DNA from: an uncultured Clostridium sp.
GTDB taxonomy: Bacteria; Bacillota; Clostridia; Peptostreptococcales; Peptostreptococcaceae
Direction: 5' to 3'
DNA: 42,975 bases
Assembly (NCBI GenBank): GCA_945871955.1
Contig: CAMBXR010000022.1
Span: 1 to 42,975, forward strand
Below, piece after piece: positions 24,417 to 33,280 of this stretch. A program made the translations under genes and the position numbers. Below the pieces are notes generated by a model. It saw only the letters and a list, made by a program, of their open reading frames with translations. It made no database searches and was not told the DNA's origin. The first letter of the stretch is position 1; each line of letters opens with the position of its first letter.

Positions 24417-25658
24417 ATGGCAATAATTAAACCTTTTAAAGCAGTTAGACCTGCAAATGAATATGTAAAAATGGTAGCAGAACTACCTTATGATGTTATG
24501 AATAGAGAGGAAGCTAAGAAAATAGCACATGGAAATAAATATTCTTTCTTGCATATAGATAGAGCTGAAATAGATCTTGATGATGAAATAAATGAACATG
24601 ATGAAAAAGTATATGAAAAAGCTAAAGAAAATCTAGATAAATTTAAGAAAAATAATATATTTATAAAAGATAATGAAGATGCAATTTATATTTATAGAGA
24701 AATAGCTAATGGAAGAGCTCAAACAGGAATAGTTGCATGTGTAGCAGTAGATGATAATATAAACGGTGTAGTAAAAAAACATGAATATACTAAGCCAGAT
24801 AAAGAATTAGATAGAACTAATCATATTAAATATTGTAATGCAAATACAGGAACAGTGCTCTTAACTTATAAAAATAAAGAAGAAATAAATAAAATTATAG
24901 ACTATTATGTTTGCTTTATGAATCCAATATATGATTTTAAAACTGATGATGATGTTATTCATACTATTTGGAAAGTTAATAAACAAAGAGATATTGATGA
25001 TTTAGTAAATGAATTTGAAAAAGTTGATAATTTATATATTGCTGATGGTCATCATAGATGTGCAGCTGCTGAAAATATAGCATTAGAAGAAAGAAGAAAG
25101 AATCCAAACTATAGGGGAGATGAAGAGTTTAATTATTATACTGCAATGATAGCACCAGATACTAATTTAAATGTTATGGACTATAATAGAGTTGTAAAAG
25201 ATTTAAATGGCTTTACGAAAGAGGAATTTTTAAATAAAGTAAATGAAAAATTTATAGTTAGAGAAGTAAAAAGGAATTATAAGCCTAATAAAAAGGGATT
25301 TGTAGGTATGTTTTTAGATAACAAATGGTATGAAATAGAGTTTGGAAAAGAATACTTAGAAGATAAAGATGTTGTAAATACTTTAGACATTTCTATACTA
25401 CAAAATTATATTTTAGATGAAATTTTAGGAGTAAAAAATCCAAGAAGTGATAAGAGAATAGATTTTATTGGTGGAATTAGAGGCCCAAAAGAAATAGAAA
25501 AAAGAGTAAATGAAGATATGGAAGTTGGTTTCTTAATGTATCCAACGGATATAAAGGAATTAATTTCTGTGGCTGATGAAAATAAAATAATGCCAGCAAA
25601 ATCTACTTGGTTTGAACCAAAAGTAAGATGTGGATTATTTTTACATGAATTGAGTTAA
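24417..25658 (+). CDS. DUF1015 family protein in the serine operon
   Basis: A cytoplasmic protein of 413 residues belonging to DUF1015, whose hallmark is ADGHHRCAAA (about residues 208-217), with the N-terminal IIKPFKAVRPANEYVKMV and LPYDVMNREEA. The function is not established. The DGHHR box and the operon position suggest a phosphotransfer on serine or a phosphoserine-related substrate, by analogy with ParB/sulfiredoxin-fold serine kinases; this is inference. GGGGAGGA precedes the ATG by 6 bases. A good terminator ends the operon. The family is conserved beside serine genes in related clostridia, which argues for a real pathway role. Confidence 0.88.
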   Translation: MAIIKPFKAVRPANEYVKMVAELPYDVMNREEAKKIAHGNKYSFLHIDRAEIDLDDEINEHDEKVYEKAKENLDKFKKNNIFIKDNEDAIYIYREIANGRAQTGIVACVAVDDNINGVVKKHEYTKPDKELDRTNHIKYCNANTGTVLLTYKNKEEINKIIDYYVCFMNPIYDFKTDDDVIHTIWKVNKQRDIDDLVNEFEKVDNLYIADGHHRCAAAENIALEERRKNPNYRGDEEFNYYTAMIAPDTNLNVMDYNRVVKDLNGFTKEEFLNKVNEKFIVREVKRNYKPNKKGFVGMFLDNKWYEIEFGKEYLEDKDVVNTLDISILQNYILDEILGVKNPRSDKRIDFIGGIRGPKEIEKRVNEDMEVGFLMYPTDIKELISVADENKIMPAKSTWFEPKVRCGLFLHELS

Positions 25659-25671
25659 ATTACTATAATAT

Positions 25672-25706
25672 AACTAGAGATTAAATTTATATCTCTAGTT
25701 TTTATT
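25672..25706 (+). terminator. Terminator after the serine operon
   Basis: A perfect 10-bp stem (25672-25681 with 25691-25700) followed by a T-run. Confidence 0.9.
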
Positions 25707-25732
25707 TTTAGTTAAAAATTGGGGGGATAACA

Positions 25733-26275
25733 GTGGAAGAAGAAAGGATTTTTGCAGGTAAACTATTTGATAATCGTAAAAAGGAGCTGAGAGACATTAA
25801 ACATAAAGCTCATATTCTTTGTCAAAAGTACAATTCTATGGATGAGTATGATGAAAAGAGACTTCCTATAATAAAAGAGTTTATAGGAAAAATAGGCGAA
25901 AACTTCTTTGCAAACTTTAATCTGACAGTGATGGATGATGGGAAGATAGAAATTGGTGATAATGTTATGTTTGGACCTAATGTATCTCTAATGGCTACAA
26001 ATCACCCATTGATATACAATGAGAGAGTGGCTATGAAGTTTCCAGATGGACATGTTTCTAGTTCTGAATATGCTGAGGGTATTCATATAGGGAACAATGT
26101 ATAGATTGCGGCAAATATGGTGGTTATTGATGGTGTTCATATAGGAAATAATGTGGTAATTGGAGCAGGAAGTGTAGTTACTAGAGATATACCAGATGGA
26201 TATCTTGCTTATGGTGTTCCTTGTAAACCAGTTAGAAAGATTACAGAAAAAGATTCTAAAATAGATTTGCTTTAA
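25733..26275 (+). pseudogene. Sugar O-acetyltransferase (maltose acetyltransferase type), broken
   Basis: A left-handed beta-helix acetyltransferase of the Maa/NodL type that would acetylate sugars with acetyl-CoA. The frame starts at a GTG (25733) after GGGGGGAT and reads GENFFANFNLTVMD and MATNHPLIYNERV (active-site His), then meets TAG at 26102-26104. After the TAG the same frame continues 56 codons with typical hexapeptide repeats ([22 protein letters not shown]) and ends [16 protein letters not shown]. Family members have Trp at that position (NNVWI), so the lesion is a TGG-to-TAG change. A stretch of about 18 residues normally found between two IGENF-like copies is also missing in frame. 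The product is probably inactive. Confidence 0.85.
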
Positions 26276-26302
26276 TTAGTTTTATTAAAAATAAGTAACT
26301 AT

Positions 26303-26335
26303 AAAAAGGGGGTAAATATACCACCCCCTTTTTAA
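26303..26335. terminator. Bidirectional terminator between convergent genes
   Basis: A perfect 11-bp stem (26303-26313 with 26323-26333) with five G-C pairs in the middle, and A- and T-runs on either side. It serves the acetyltransferase remnant and the EamA gene. Confidence 0.92.
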
Positions 26336-26339
26336 TTTA

Positions 26340-27263
26340 TTAAATATCATCATCAGTACAGTTTGCACATTCACCAGAAGATAGTTTTTTGTTTTTGAAA
26401 GGCTCCAAGAAACTTTCTTTGTTAAATATAAACAATCCAGATAAAATGATTATTCCACCTAAAATAGTAGCTTTATCAGGAATTTCATTTATCATAATAA
26501 ATCCTAAGATAGTTGTCAAAAATGGAGTAACAAACATATAGTTGCTCACATAAGTAGTTTTCTCAGCTAAGGAAATTGCCTTTGCCCAAGCTATATAAGC
26601 AATAGCGCTTGAAAATACTCCTAGAATTAAAACGTATAGCATTTGTATTAATGGAGCATGTATAGCTTTATTTATTGATCCAGGAAGGAATATACATAGC
26701 ATAATTGTAGCAAAGAAAATACTATAAGTACTTGCTTGAAGTGCTGAATATGTTTTAGTTAATTTTCTTTGAAGGACATTGTAAGAAGCTAGACATAAAG
26801 CGGCTATTAAGAGCCATAATACACCTTCATTAATAGAAAATGAACCATTCATCAAAGTTAGAACTAAAATTCCCATAAACTCAATTCCTATGGCAATCCA
26901 TTGATATATCTTAAGTTTTTCCTTATAAAAGAAAGTAGCAAGTAAAGCTGTAAAAACAGGTACAGTAGCAATGATAATACTACTTGTAGCAGCACTTACA
27001 AGAGCAGTTCCTTTATTAAATAAAATTACATAAAGAAAAAATCCTAAGGCACCAGAGAGTATAAATGAAAATAAATCTTCTTTTTTAGGTCTATTTATTT
27101 TTATAAAGCAAATAATTACTAGTAATGTTATTGATGCAACTAAATATCTTAAGAAACTCAAAGAATATACATCAAAATATTGCAGTCCAAGTCGAGTGAA
27201 CACAAAAGCTAAAGCCCAAAATATTATAGTTATAATTGCATAAAAATGATAACTTTTTTTCAT
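26340..27263 (-). CDS. EamA/DMT family transporter
   Basis: A 307-residue drug/metabolite transporter superfamily protein with ten hydrophobic segments in two EamA repeats (about 5-135 and 148-285). Typical patterns are ALAFVFTRLGL near the start and LEPVFAALLA-like segments (here ATVPVFTALLATF). These exporters carry amino acids, metabolites or drugs; nothing identifies the substrate. The C-terminal tail is unusual: a short hydrophilic end containing CANCTDDD, a CxxC that could bind metal. On the minus strand the ATG follows AGGAGGATAG. Confidence 0.9.
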   Translation of the reverse strand: MKKSYHFYAIITIIFWALAFVFTRLGLQYFDVYSLSFLRYLVASITLLVIICFIKINRPKKEDLFSFILSGALGFFLYVILFNKGTALVSAATSSIIIATVPVFTALLATFFYKEKLKIYQWIAIGIEFMGILVLTLMNGSFSINEGVLWLLIAALCLASYNVLQRKLTKTYSALQASTYSIFFATIMLCIFLPGSINKAIHAPLIQMLYVLILGVFSSAIAYIAWAKAISLAEKTTYVSNYMFVTPFLTTILGFIMINEIPDKATILGGIIILSGLFIFNKESFLEPFKNKKLSSGECANCTDDDI

Positions 27264-27429
27264 ATACTATCCTCCTATAAATTTAATATTTATAAGTAAA
27301 TTATAGTAGTAAATTACTATGAATTAACAAATAAAGTAAAAATAGTTATTAATATTTAGCTAAATAATAAAAAATAAGAATAATATAGATTAAATATAAG
27401 AAAAAGTGGGAATTTATAAGTTATAAAAA

Positions 27430-27462
27430 ATGAAAGGAGTAGTATTGTTATTACGATACTAA
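27430..27462 (+). other. Ten-codon leader-like ORF before gntP
   Basis: ATG-AAA-GGA-GTA-GTA-TTG-TTA-TTA-CGA-TAC-TAA encodes MKGVVLLLRY and ends 6 bases before the GntP ATG, in the same frame. Its AAAGGAG (27433-27439) is the only strong SD here; it could serve a TTG at 27445 inside this mini-ORF. It may couple or control translation of the permease gene, which itself lacks a close SD. Confidence 0.3.
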
Positions 27463-27468
27463 ATAAAA

Positions 27469-28845
27469 ATGTTCAGCATCATAGGATTAATTTTATCACT
27501 TGGACTTATTATGTTTTTAGCATATAAGGGATATTCAACAATAATAACAGCACCTATAGTAGCTATATTAACATTAATAGTAACTACAGGTTTTGACAGT
27601 CATATTATGGCAAATTACACAGAAGTATATATGTCGGGATTTGCAAACTTTGTAAAAAGCTATTTCCCTTTATTTATGACAGGAGCTTTATTTGCCATAT
27701 TAATGGAAAAAGCAAATTATGCAAAATCAATATCTCACTTTATAACAGAAAAATTAGGAAAGGATAAAGCTATACTGTCCATAGTTTTATCAGGAGCCTT
27801 ACTAACTTATGGAGGAGTTTCTTTATTTGTAGTAGCTTTTATTACATATCCAATAGCAAGAACCTTATTTAAAGAAGCAGATATACCAAAAAGACTTATA
27901 CCTGGGTGTATTGCATTAGGATCATTTACATTTACCATGACAGCAGCACCTGGTTCTCCAGAAATTCAAAATGTTATACCGATGAAATACTTTGGAACAG
28001 ATGCTTTTGCAGCTCCACTTATCGGAATAATTGCAAGTTTACTTATGTTAGGTTTAGGAATGTTTTATTTAACAAATCAAGCAAAGAAAGCAAAATTAAA
28101 TGGAGAAGGATATGGCAATCATACAGAAAAAGAAAGTGAAGAAATAAGTATAGAAAAACTACCAAATATATTTATATCAGTTTTTCCTATATTAATAATA
28201 TTTGCATCAAATTTATTTTTCTCAAAAATATATTATGTTTTAGTTGATGGTACATATTTAGAAAACTTTAATACAACTTTGAGTAATGTTTCAGGAACAT
28301 GGAGTGTAATTATATCCATAGTAATAGCTGATTTATTTTTAGTGATAACTAATTATAAAAAGATAAAAAATTTAAAAGTAGTTTTAGATGAAGGTGTGAG
28401 TAACTCATTTAGACCTTTATTAAATTCTTCAGCAATAGTTGGCTATGGGAGTGTTATAAAATCATTGGCAGTATTTTCAGTGATACAAAACTTTGTGTTT
28501 AATATTTCTTCAAATCCAATTATTTCAGAAGCTTTATCAGTAAACTTAATTTGTGGTCTTACAGCATCAGCATCAGGAGGTTTAACAATTACTTTAGATG
28601 CTTTAGCGCCTACTTATTTACAAATGGCTAGTGCTTTAAATATTTCACCAGAGATTTTACATAGAATTGCATCTCTAGCATGTGGGGGACTTGATACATT
28701 ACCACATAACGGAGCAGTTATTACCACCCTTGCTATTTGTGGTCTTACTCATAAACAGTCATACAAGGATATATTTGTCACATCAGTGGTGATTCCAATA
28801 GCTGTAACAACAATTATTGTAATTGGTCTAAGTGTTTTTGTTTAA
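27469..28845 (+). CDS. GntP family permease (gluconate:H+ symporter family)
   Basis: A 458-residue membrane transporter with about twelve hydrophobic segments and family motifs (SIIGLILSLGLIMFLAYKG; ASASGGLTITLDALAP; ACGGLDTLPHNGAVITTLA). GntP family members import gluconate or other hydroxy-acids such as glycerate or 3-hydroxybutyrate. No sugar-acid kinase is adjacent, so the substrate stays open. The start at ATG 27469 agrees with the family N-terminus, but the nearest good SD is about 30 bases upstream, in front of a ten-codon mini-ORF. The gene stands alone, with a strong terminator. Confidence 0.9.
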   Translation: MFSIIGLILSLGLIMFLAYKGYSTIITAPIVAILTLIVTTGFDSHIMANYTEVYMSGFANFVKSYFPLFMTGALFAILMEKANYAKSISHFITEKLGKDKAILSIVLSGALLTYGGVSLFVVAFITYPIARTLFKEADIPKRLIPGCIALGSFTFTMTAAPGSPEIQNVIPMKYFGTDAFAAPLIGIIASLLMLGLGMFYLTNQAKKAKLNGEGYGNHTEKESEEISIEKLPNIFISVFPILIIFASNLFFSKIYYVLVDGTYLENFNTTLSNVSGTWSVIISIVIADLFLVITNYKKIKNLKVVLDEGVSNSFRPLLNSSAIVGYGSVIKSLAVFSVIQNFVFNISSNPIISEALSVNLICGLTASASGGLTITLDALAPTYLQMASALNISPEILHRIASLACGGLDTLPHNGAVITTLAICGLTHKQSYKDIFVTSVVIPIAVTTIIVIGLSVFV

Positions 28846-28878
28846 AGATAGAATAAATAAAAAAATTATAATAAATAG

Positions 28879-28908
28879 AAAAAGAGCTAAGCCGCCTTAG
28901 CTCTTTTT
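28879..28908 (+). terminator. Terminator after gntP
   Basis: A perfect 13-bp stem (28879-28891 with 28896-28908), a 4-base loop and T-tail. Confidence 0.95.
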
Positions 28909-28911
28909 CTG

Positions 28912-29240
28912 TTTGTCTTATAATATATTATTTTCTAGGGATTTTATTATATTACTAAAAATTAGGATGATATCTATTAAGAATCAGATAAAGTAATTCT
29001 TTAGTTAATTGTATTATGATTTGGGTATAAATTTGTGTTAAGAATAGATTATATATGTAAAAAAAATTTAACAAAAATATACAAATTTAACATTTATAAA
29101 TATGAATTATGAATATACAAAATTCAATTACATTAAAAATATTGTAACTCTTTGTGATATAATATTTAATCAGAGTTAATAATTAAAGAAAAATATATTT
29201 TACAAAGAAAAGATTTTATATAGATTGAGCAGGTGATAGA
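28912..29240 (+). other. Gene-free interval before ygiQ
   Basis: About 330 bases of AT-rich DNA with no credible ORF or RNA fold. The only element I support is an extended -10 promoter, TGATATAAT (29155-29163), 78 bases before the ygiQ-like start. Confidence 0.5.
29155..29163 (+). promoter_or_regulatory. Extended -10 promoter of the ygiQ-like gene
   Basis: TGA plus TATAAT (29158-29163) with no clear -35. It is the best promoter candidate in the interval. Confidence 0.55.
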
Positions 29241-31217
29241 ATGGAAAATAAATTTTTACCAATTTGTAAAGAAGATATGATTGAAAGAGGATGGGATGAG
29301 TGTGATTTTGTACTTGTTACAGGAGATGCTTATGTTGACCATCACAGTTTTGGGACAGCCATTATATCTAGAGTATTAGAACATGCTGGATATAAAGTAG
29401 GGATAATTGCTCAACCTAACTGGAAAACAACAGAAGATTTTATGAAACTTGGAAGACCAAGACTTGGATTCTTAGTTAATGGAGGTAATATGGACCCTAT
29501 GGTTAACCATTACTCTGTTAGCAAAAGACAAAGAGAAAAAGACCTTTATTCACCAGGTGGGGAGATGGGTCATAGACCAGATAGAGCTACTATAGTTTAT
29601 TGTAATAAAATAAGAGAAGCTTATGGAGATATTCCAGTAGTAATAGGTGGAATAGAGGCATCACTTAGAAGATTTGCTCACTATGATTATTGGAGTGATC
29701 AAGTAAGAAAATCTATATTAGTAGATAGTGGTGCAGATTTACTTGTTTATGGAATGAGTGAAAGACAAATAGTTAAAGTTGCAGATGCTTTAAATGATGG
29801 ATTCGACCCTAAATATATAAGCTTTATAGATGGAACTTGTTATATGGCGGATAGTTTAGATGAAGTGTATGTAGACTATGTCTTAACACCTTCATTTGAA
29901 GAAATCAAAAAAGATAAAGTAAAATTTGCAGAGGCTTTTAAAATACAAGAGGCAGAGCAAGATCCATTTAGAGGAAAAGCTGTAGTTCAACCTCATGGAA
30001 ATAAATTTATGGTTCAAAATAAACCAGAACCACCATTAAGTAGAGAAGAATTAGATGAAGTATATGCACTACCATATACTAAAAATTATCATCCATCTTA
30101 TGAAGCTAAAGGTGGAATACCAGCTTTAAATGAAGTTAAATTCTCAATAGTAAGTTCTAGAGGATGTTTTGGAAGTTGTTCATTTTGTGCAATAACTTTC
30201 CATCAAGGTAGAGCAGTACAAAGTAGAAGTCATGAGTCTATATTAGAAGAAGCAAGAGAAATAACTCAATTACCAGACTTCAAAGGATATATTCATGACG
30301 TAGGTGGACCTACTGCAAACTTTAGACAAGAAGCTTGTAAAAAACAAATAACAGAAGGTAAAGGTGGATGTAAACATAGACAATGTCTAGATCCATCACC
30401 ATGTAAAAACTTAAATGTAGACCATACTGATTATGTAAGTCTTCTTAGAAAAGTTAGACAAATTCCAGGAGTTAAGAAAGCTTTCGTACGTTCTGGTATA
30501 AGATATGACTATGTAATGGCTGATAAAGACAATACATTTATGAGAGAATTAATTAAACACCATGTAAGTGGACAGTTAAAAGTTGCTCCAGAACACGTAG
30601 CAGAAGAAGTACTTTACTATATGCAAAAACCAGCTGGAGATACTTACGATAGATTTAGACAAAAATTCTTTGCAATGAATGAACAAATGGGATTAAAACA
30701 ATACTTAATACCATACTTAATGTCTTCACATCCAGGATCTACATTAAATAGTGCAATAGAACTTGCTGAATATTTAAGAGATATTAAATATCAACCGGAG
30801 CAAGTTCAAGACTTCTATCCAACACCAGGAACACTGTCAACTACAATGTTCTATACAGGATTAGATCCAAGAACTATGAAGGAAGTTTATGTACCAAAAT
30901 CTAAACATGAAAAAGCAATGCAAAGAGCTTTACTTCAATACTCTGCACCAAGAAACTATGATTTAGTACATGCTGCATTAGTTGAAGCAGGTAGAGAAGA
31001 TTTAATAGGATTTGGTCCAAGATGTTTAATAAAACCTAGAGATGCTAGGGGGGCATTAAATAGACAGTTTGATAAGAATAAAAAAGGTGGTAAATCAAAC
31101 GACAGAAATTCTAAGGGTGGAAGAAGTAATAAAAATTCTGATAGAAGAAATAATAGAAATAGTACGAGAGATAATAGAAATTCTAACTCAAAAAGTAAAA
31201 AAAGAAATAAAAGATAG
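29241..31217 (+). CDS. YgiQ family radical SAM protein
   Basis: A 658-residue radical SAM protein of the YgiQ (UPF0313) family. Order of features: a cobalamin-binding-like N-terminal domain ([22 protein letters not shown] and [18 protein letters not shown]), the radical SAM motif CFGSCSFCA (Cys near residues 309, 313, 316), the DUF3362-type C-terminal region ([18 protein letters not shown]), and a basic low-complexity tail of about 45 residues made mostly of Lys, Arg, Asn, Gly and Ser. The tail resembles an RNA-binding extension. The substrate is unknown. ATG 29241 follows GCAGGTGAT. The gene is monocistronic and convergent with the LacI-type regulator. Confidence 0.94.
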   Translation: MENKFLPICKEDMIERGWDECDFVLVTGDAYVDHHSFGTAIISRVLEHAGYKVGIIAQPNWKTTEDFMKLGRPRLGFLVNGGNMDPMVNHYSVSKRQREKDLYSPGGEMGHRPDRATIVYCNKIREAYGDIPVVIGGIEASLRRFAHYDYWSDQVRKSILVDSGADLLVYGMSERQIVKVADALNDGFDPKYISFIDGTCYMADSLDEVYVDYVLTPSFEEIKKDKVKFAEAFKIQEAEQDPFRGKAVVQPHGNKFMVQNKPEPPLSREELDEVYALPYTKNYHPSYEAKGGIPALNEVKFSIVSSRGCFGSCSFCAITFHQGRAVQSRSHESILEEAREITQLPDFKGYIHDVGGPTANFRQEACKKQITEGKGGCKHRQCLDPSPCKNLNVDHTDYVSLLRKVRQIPGVKKAFVRSGIRYDYVMADKDNTFMRELIKHHVSGQLKVAPEHVAEEVLYYMQKPAGDTYDRFRQKFFAMNEQMGLKQYLIPYLMSSHPGSTLNSAIELAEYLRDIKYQPEQVQDFYPTPGTLSTTMFYTGLDPRTMKEVYVPKSKHEKAMQRALLQYSAPRNYDLVHAALVEAGREDLIGFGPRCLIKPRDARGALNRQFDKNKKGGKSNDRNSKGGRSNKNSDRRNNRNSTRDNRNSNSKSKKRNKR

Positions 31218-31222
31218 ATAAT

Positions 31223-31264
31223 AAAAATAGCAGTTAAGCCTATTGGTTAAACTGCTATTTTTTA
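31223..31264. terminator. Terminator shared by ygiQ and the LacI-type gene
   Basis: A perfect 13-bp stem (31223-31235 with 31250-31262) with flanking A- and T-runs. It works in both directions between convergent genes. Confidence 0.93.
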
Positions 31265-31266
31265 CA

Positions 31267-32274
31267 TTAAGTAGTTTTTCTTTCTATTAATTTTATAGGG
31301 ATGATTATATGTTTATCATCATCTATATTTTTCTTATCGATAAGATTTAGAAGTAAATTAGAACTCTTATCTGCCAGTTGTTTTTTATCTTGATAAATTG
31401 TAGATATTGGAGGATTTGCATACTTTGAAACAGATGTATCATCGTATCCTACAATTTTTACTTTTAATGGAACATCAATATTGTGTTGTTGTAAAGCTAC
31501 TAAGGCGCTATGGGCCCTTATATCATTTGTGGCAAATATACCATCAAAATTCATATTATTTTCAATTAAATTATTAATAGCTTTTAGAGAATCCTCAAAA
31601 ACTCCTTCCTTTAAATCCAACCTTAAAATTAATTCAGATATAAGAGGTATATTATATTTGTTTAGAGCATCTTTATATCCTTTGATTTTATTGTTAACAG
31701 AAGAAGCTCTTTTATTATTTGTAAGTAAAACTATACGTTTACATCCTTTTTTTATCAACTCTTCTGTAGCACGAAAACCACCATCATAGTGATTACATTC
31801 TACACAATAGTATTCTTTCATATCTGTATTATTAAGATATACAACAGGAATATTTCTTTTTAGGATTTGTGAAGGATTAACAAAATTACTTGATATACAT
31901 ATAATTCCATCTACTAATTTTGAATCCAAACTTTTAAAATATTCTTTTTCTTTTACTTCATTTTGACCAGTATTACATATGAAAACTGAGTAACCATGTT
32001 TAAAAAAGAAATTTTCTATTTCTAAAACAAGTTCTGCAAAAAATAAGTTATTTATGTCTGGAACTATTACACCAATAGTGTTTGACTTACTGACTCTTAG
32101 ACTTTTTGCAGCCATGTTAGTTGTATAATCATATTTTTCTATAATATCTAAAACTTTCTTACGAGTTTCTTCAGAGAAACGACCATTATTATTTATAACT
32201 CTAGAAACTGTAGCAACTGATACACCACTAAGTTCTGCTATTTCCTTTATAGAGATTTTTTTATTATTTTTCAT
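31267..32274 (-). CDS. LacI family transcriptional regulator, probably of deoC
   Basis: A 335-residue LacI/GalR repressor. The N-terminal helix-turn-helix (IKEIAELSGVSVATVSRVIN, about 8-27) and hinge helix (AKSLRVSKSNTIGVIVPD) are canonical, and the rest is a periplasmic-binding-like sugar-sensing domain. It is divergent from deoC, and a perfect 18-bp LacI-type palindrome lies next to the deoC start, so control of deoxyribose or deoxynucleoside catabolism is the likely job. This differs from the DeoR-type repressors used for deo genes in many bacteria. On the minus strand the ATG follows AGGAGAAC. The effector is unknown. Confidence 0.92.
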   Translation of the reverse strand: MKNNKKISIKEIAELSGVSVATVSRVINNNGRFSEETRKKVLDIIEKYDYTTNMAAKSLRVSKSNTIGVIVPDINNLFFAELVLEIENFFFKHGYSVFICNTGQNEVKEKEYFKSLDSKLVDGIICISSNFVNPSQILKRNIPVVYLNNTDMKEYYCVECNHYDGGFRATEELIKKGCKRIVLLTNNKRASSVNNKIKGYKDALNKYNIPLISELILRLDLKEGVFEDSLKAINNLIENNMNFDGIFATNDIRAHSALVALQQHNIDVPLKVKIVGYDDTSVSKYANPPISTIYQDKKQLADKSSNLLLNLIDKKNIDDDKHIIIPIKLIERKTT

Positions 32275-32408
32275 AAGTTCTCCTCTAAATATTAATCACA
32301 CTCTTAAATTAAAACAATTAAGTTGTTTAAGAGAAGATAATTTTATAAGGTTATAATATCAAAGTTAATTATTATTGTAAATATGAAGAAAATTACATAA
32401 AAATATAA

Positions 32409-32468
32409 TTGACAGACAAAAATAAATATGAGAAAATCAACGTATAAATGTGAGTAATCGATTACTCA
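32409..32468 (+). promoter_or_regulatory. deoC promoter region with LacI-type operator
   Basis: The operator TGAGTAATCGATTACTCA (32451-32468) is a perfect 18-bp palindrome with the central CG typical of LacI-family sites. It sits 20 bases before the deoC ATG, overlapping or just after the likely start of transcription. Candidate promoter parts are TTGACA (32409-32414) and TATAAA (32443-32448), but their spacing (28 bases) is too long for one promoter, so which is used is unclear. Confidence 0.75.
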
Positions 32469-32488
32469 AAAACTAAAGGAGAAAAAAT

Positions 32489-33166
32489 ATGAATAACAAA
32501 GAATTAGCAAATATAATAGACCATACTTTATTAAAAGCAGATGCAACAAATGAAGAAATAGTTAAGTTATGTGCAGAAGCAAAAGAATATAACTTTGCTT
32601 CAGTTTGTGTAAATCCATCAATGGTAAAATTAGCAAGCGAAGAATTAAAAGACTGTGATGTTGATGTATGTACAGTAATAGGATTCCCTCTAGGTGCAAC
32701 TACTTCAGAAGTTAAAGCATTCGAAACAAAAAACACTATAGAAAATGGTGCTACTGAAGTAGATATGGTTATAAATATAGGTAAATTAAAAGATAGAGAT
32801 TTAGAATATGTTAAAAATGATATACAAGCAGTAGTTGATGCAGCAAAAGGAAAAGCTTTAGTAAAAGTTATAATAGAAACTTGCTTATTAACTGATGAAG
32901 AAAAAGAAATAGCTTGTAAATTATCAAAAGAAGCTGGAGCTGATTTTGTAAAAACTTCAACAGGATTCTCTACAGGTGGAGCTACAGCTCATGATATAGC
33001 TCTAATGAGAAAAACTGTAGGACCTGAAATGGGAGTTAAAGCATCTGGTGGAGTTAGAACTAAAGAAGATGCAATGACTATGGTTGAAAATGGTGCTACT
33101 AGAATAGGTGCATCAGCATCTATAGCAATAGCTACAGGTATAAAACAAGATACTAAAGGATACTAA
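32489..33166 (+). CDS. deoC: Deoxyribose-phosphate aldolase
   Basis: A class I aldolase of 225 residues that splits 2-deoxyribose-5-phosphate into glyceraldehyde-3-phosphate and acetaldehyde. The Schiff-base lysine lies in FVKTSTGF (about residue 155), with [11 protein letters not shown] at the N-terminus, [12 protein letters not shown] and the phosphate-binding [10 protein letters not shown]. All catalytic parts are present. It is transcribed alone behind an operator for the divergent LacI-type regulator and ends at a very long perfect hairpin. A nearby BMP-type lipoprotein suggests that salvaged nucleosides could be the source of substrate. The SD AAAGGAG has good spacing. Confidence 0.96.
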   Translation: MNNKELANIIDHTLLKADATNEEIVKLCAEAKEYNFASVCVNPSMVKLASEELKDCDVDVCTVIGFPLGATTSEVKAFETKNTIENGATEVDMVINIGKLKDRDLEYVKNDIQAVVDAAKGKALVKVIIETCLLTDEEKEIACKLSKEAGADFVKTSTGFSTGGATAHDIALMRKTVGPEMGVKASGGVRTKEDAMTMVENGATRIGASASIAIATGIKQDTKGY

Positions 33167-33187
33167 AAAGTATTGAGTTTATAAAAT

Positions 33188-33238
33188 AAAAGGTGTTATC
33201 TAAAATAAATTGTATTTATTTTAGATAACACCTTTTTT
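33188..33238. terminator. Exceptionally long perfect terminator hairpin after deoC
   Basis: A perfect 23-bp stem (33188-33210 with 33214-33236) with only a 3-base loop and a T-run. It lies between deoC and the convergent Crp/Fnr gene, so it can serve both. Confidence 0.93.
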
Positions 33239-33280
33239 AATTTTTAACTACTTAAAGGAGCAATGGGTGAAGTCAATTTT

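Noticed and set aside
26102-26104. Amber read-through or pyrrolysine insertion in the acetyltransferase
   Set aside because: Family members have Trp at the codon, no Pyl machinery is seen, and the gene also has a deletion. Pseudogene decay is simpler.
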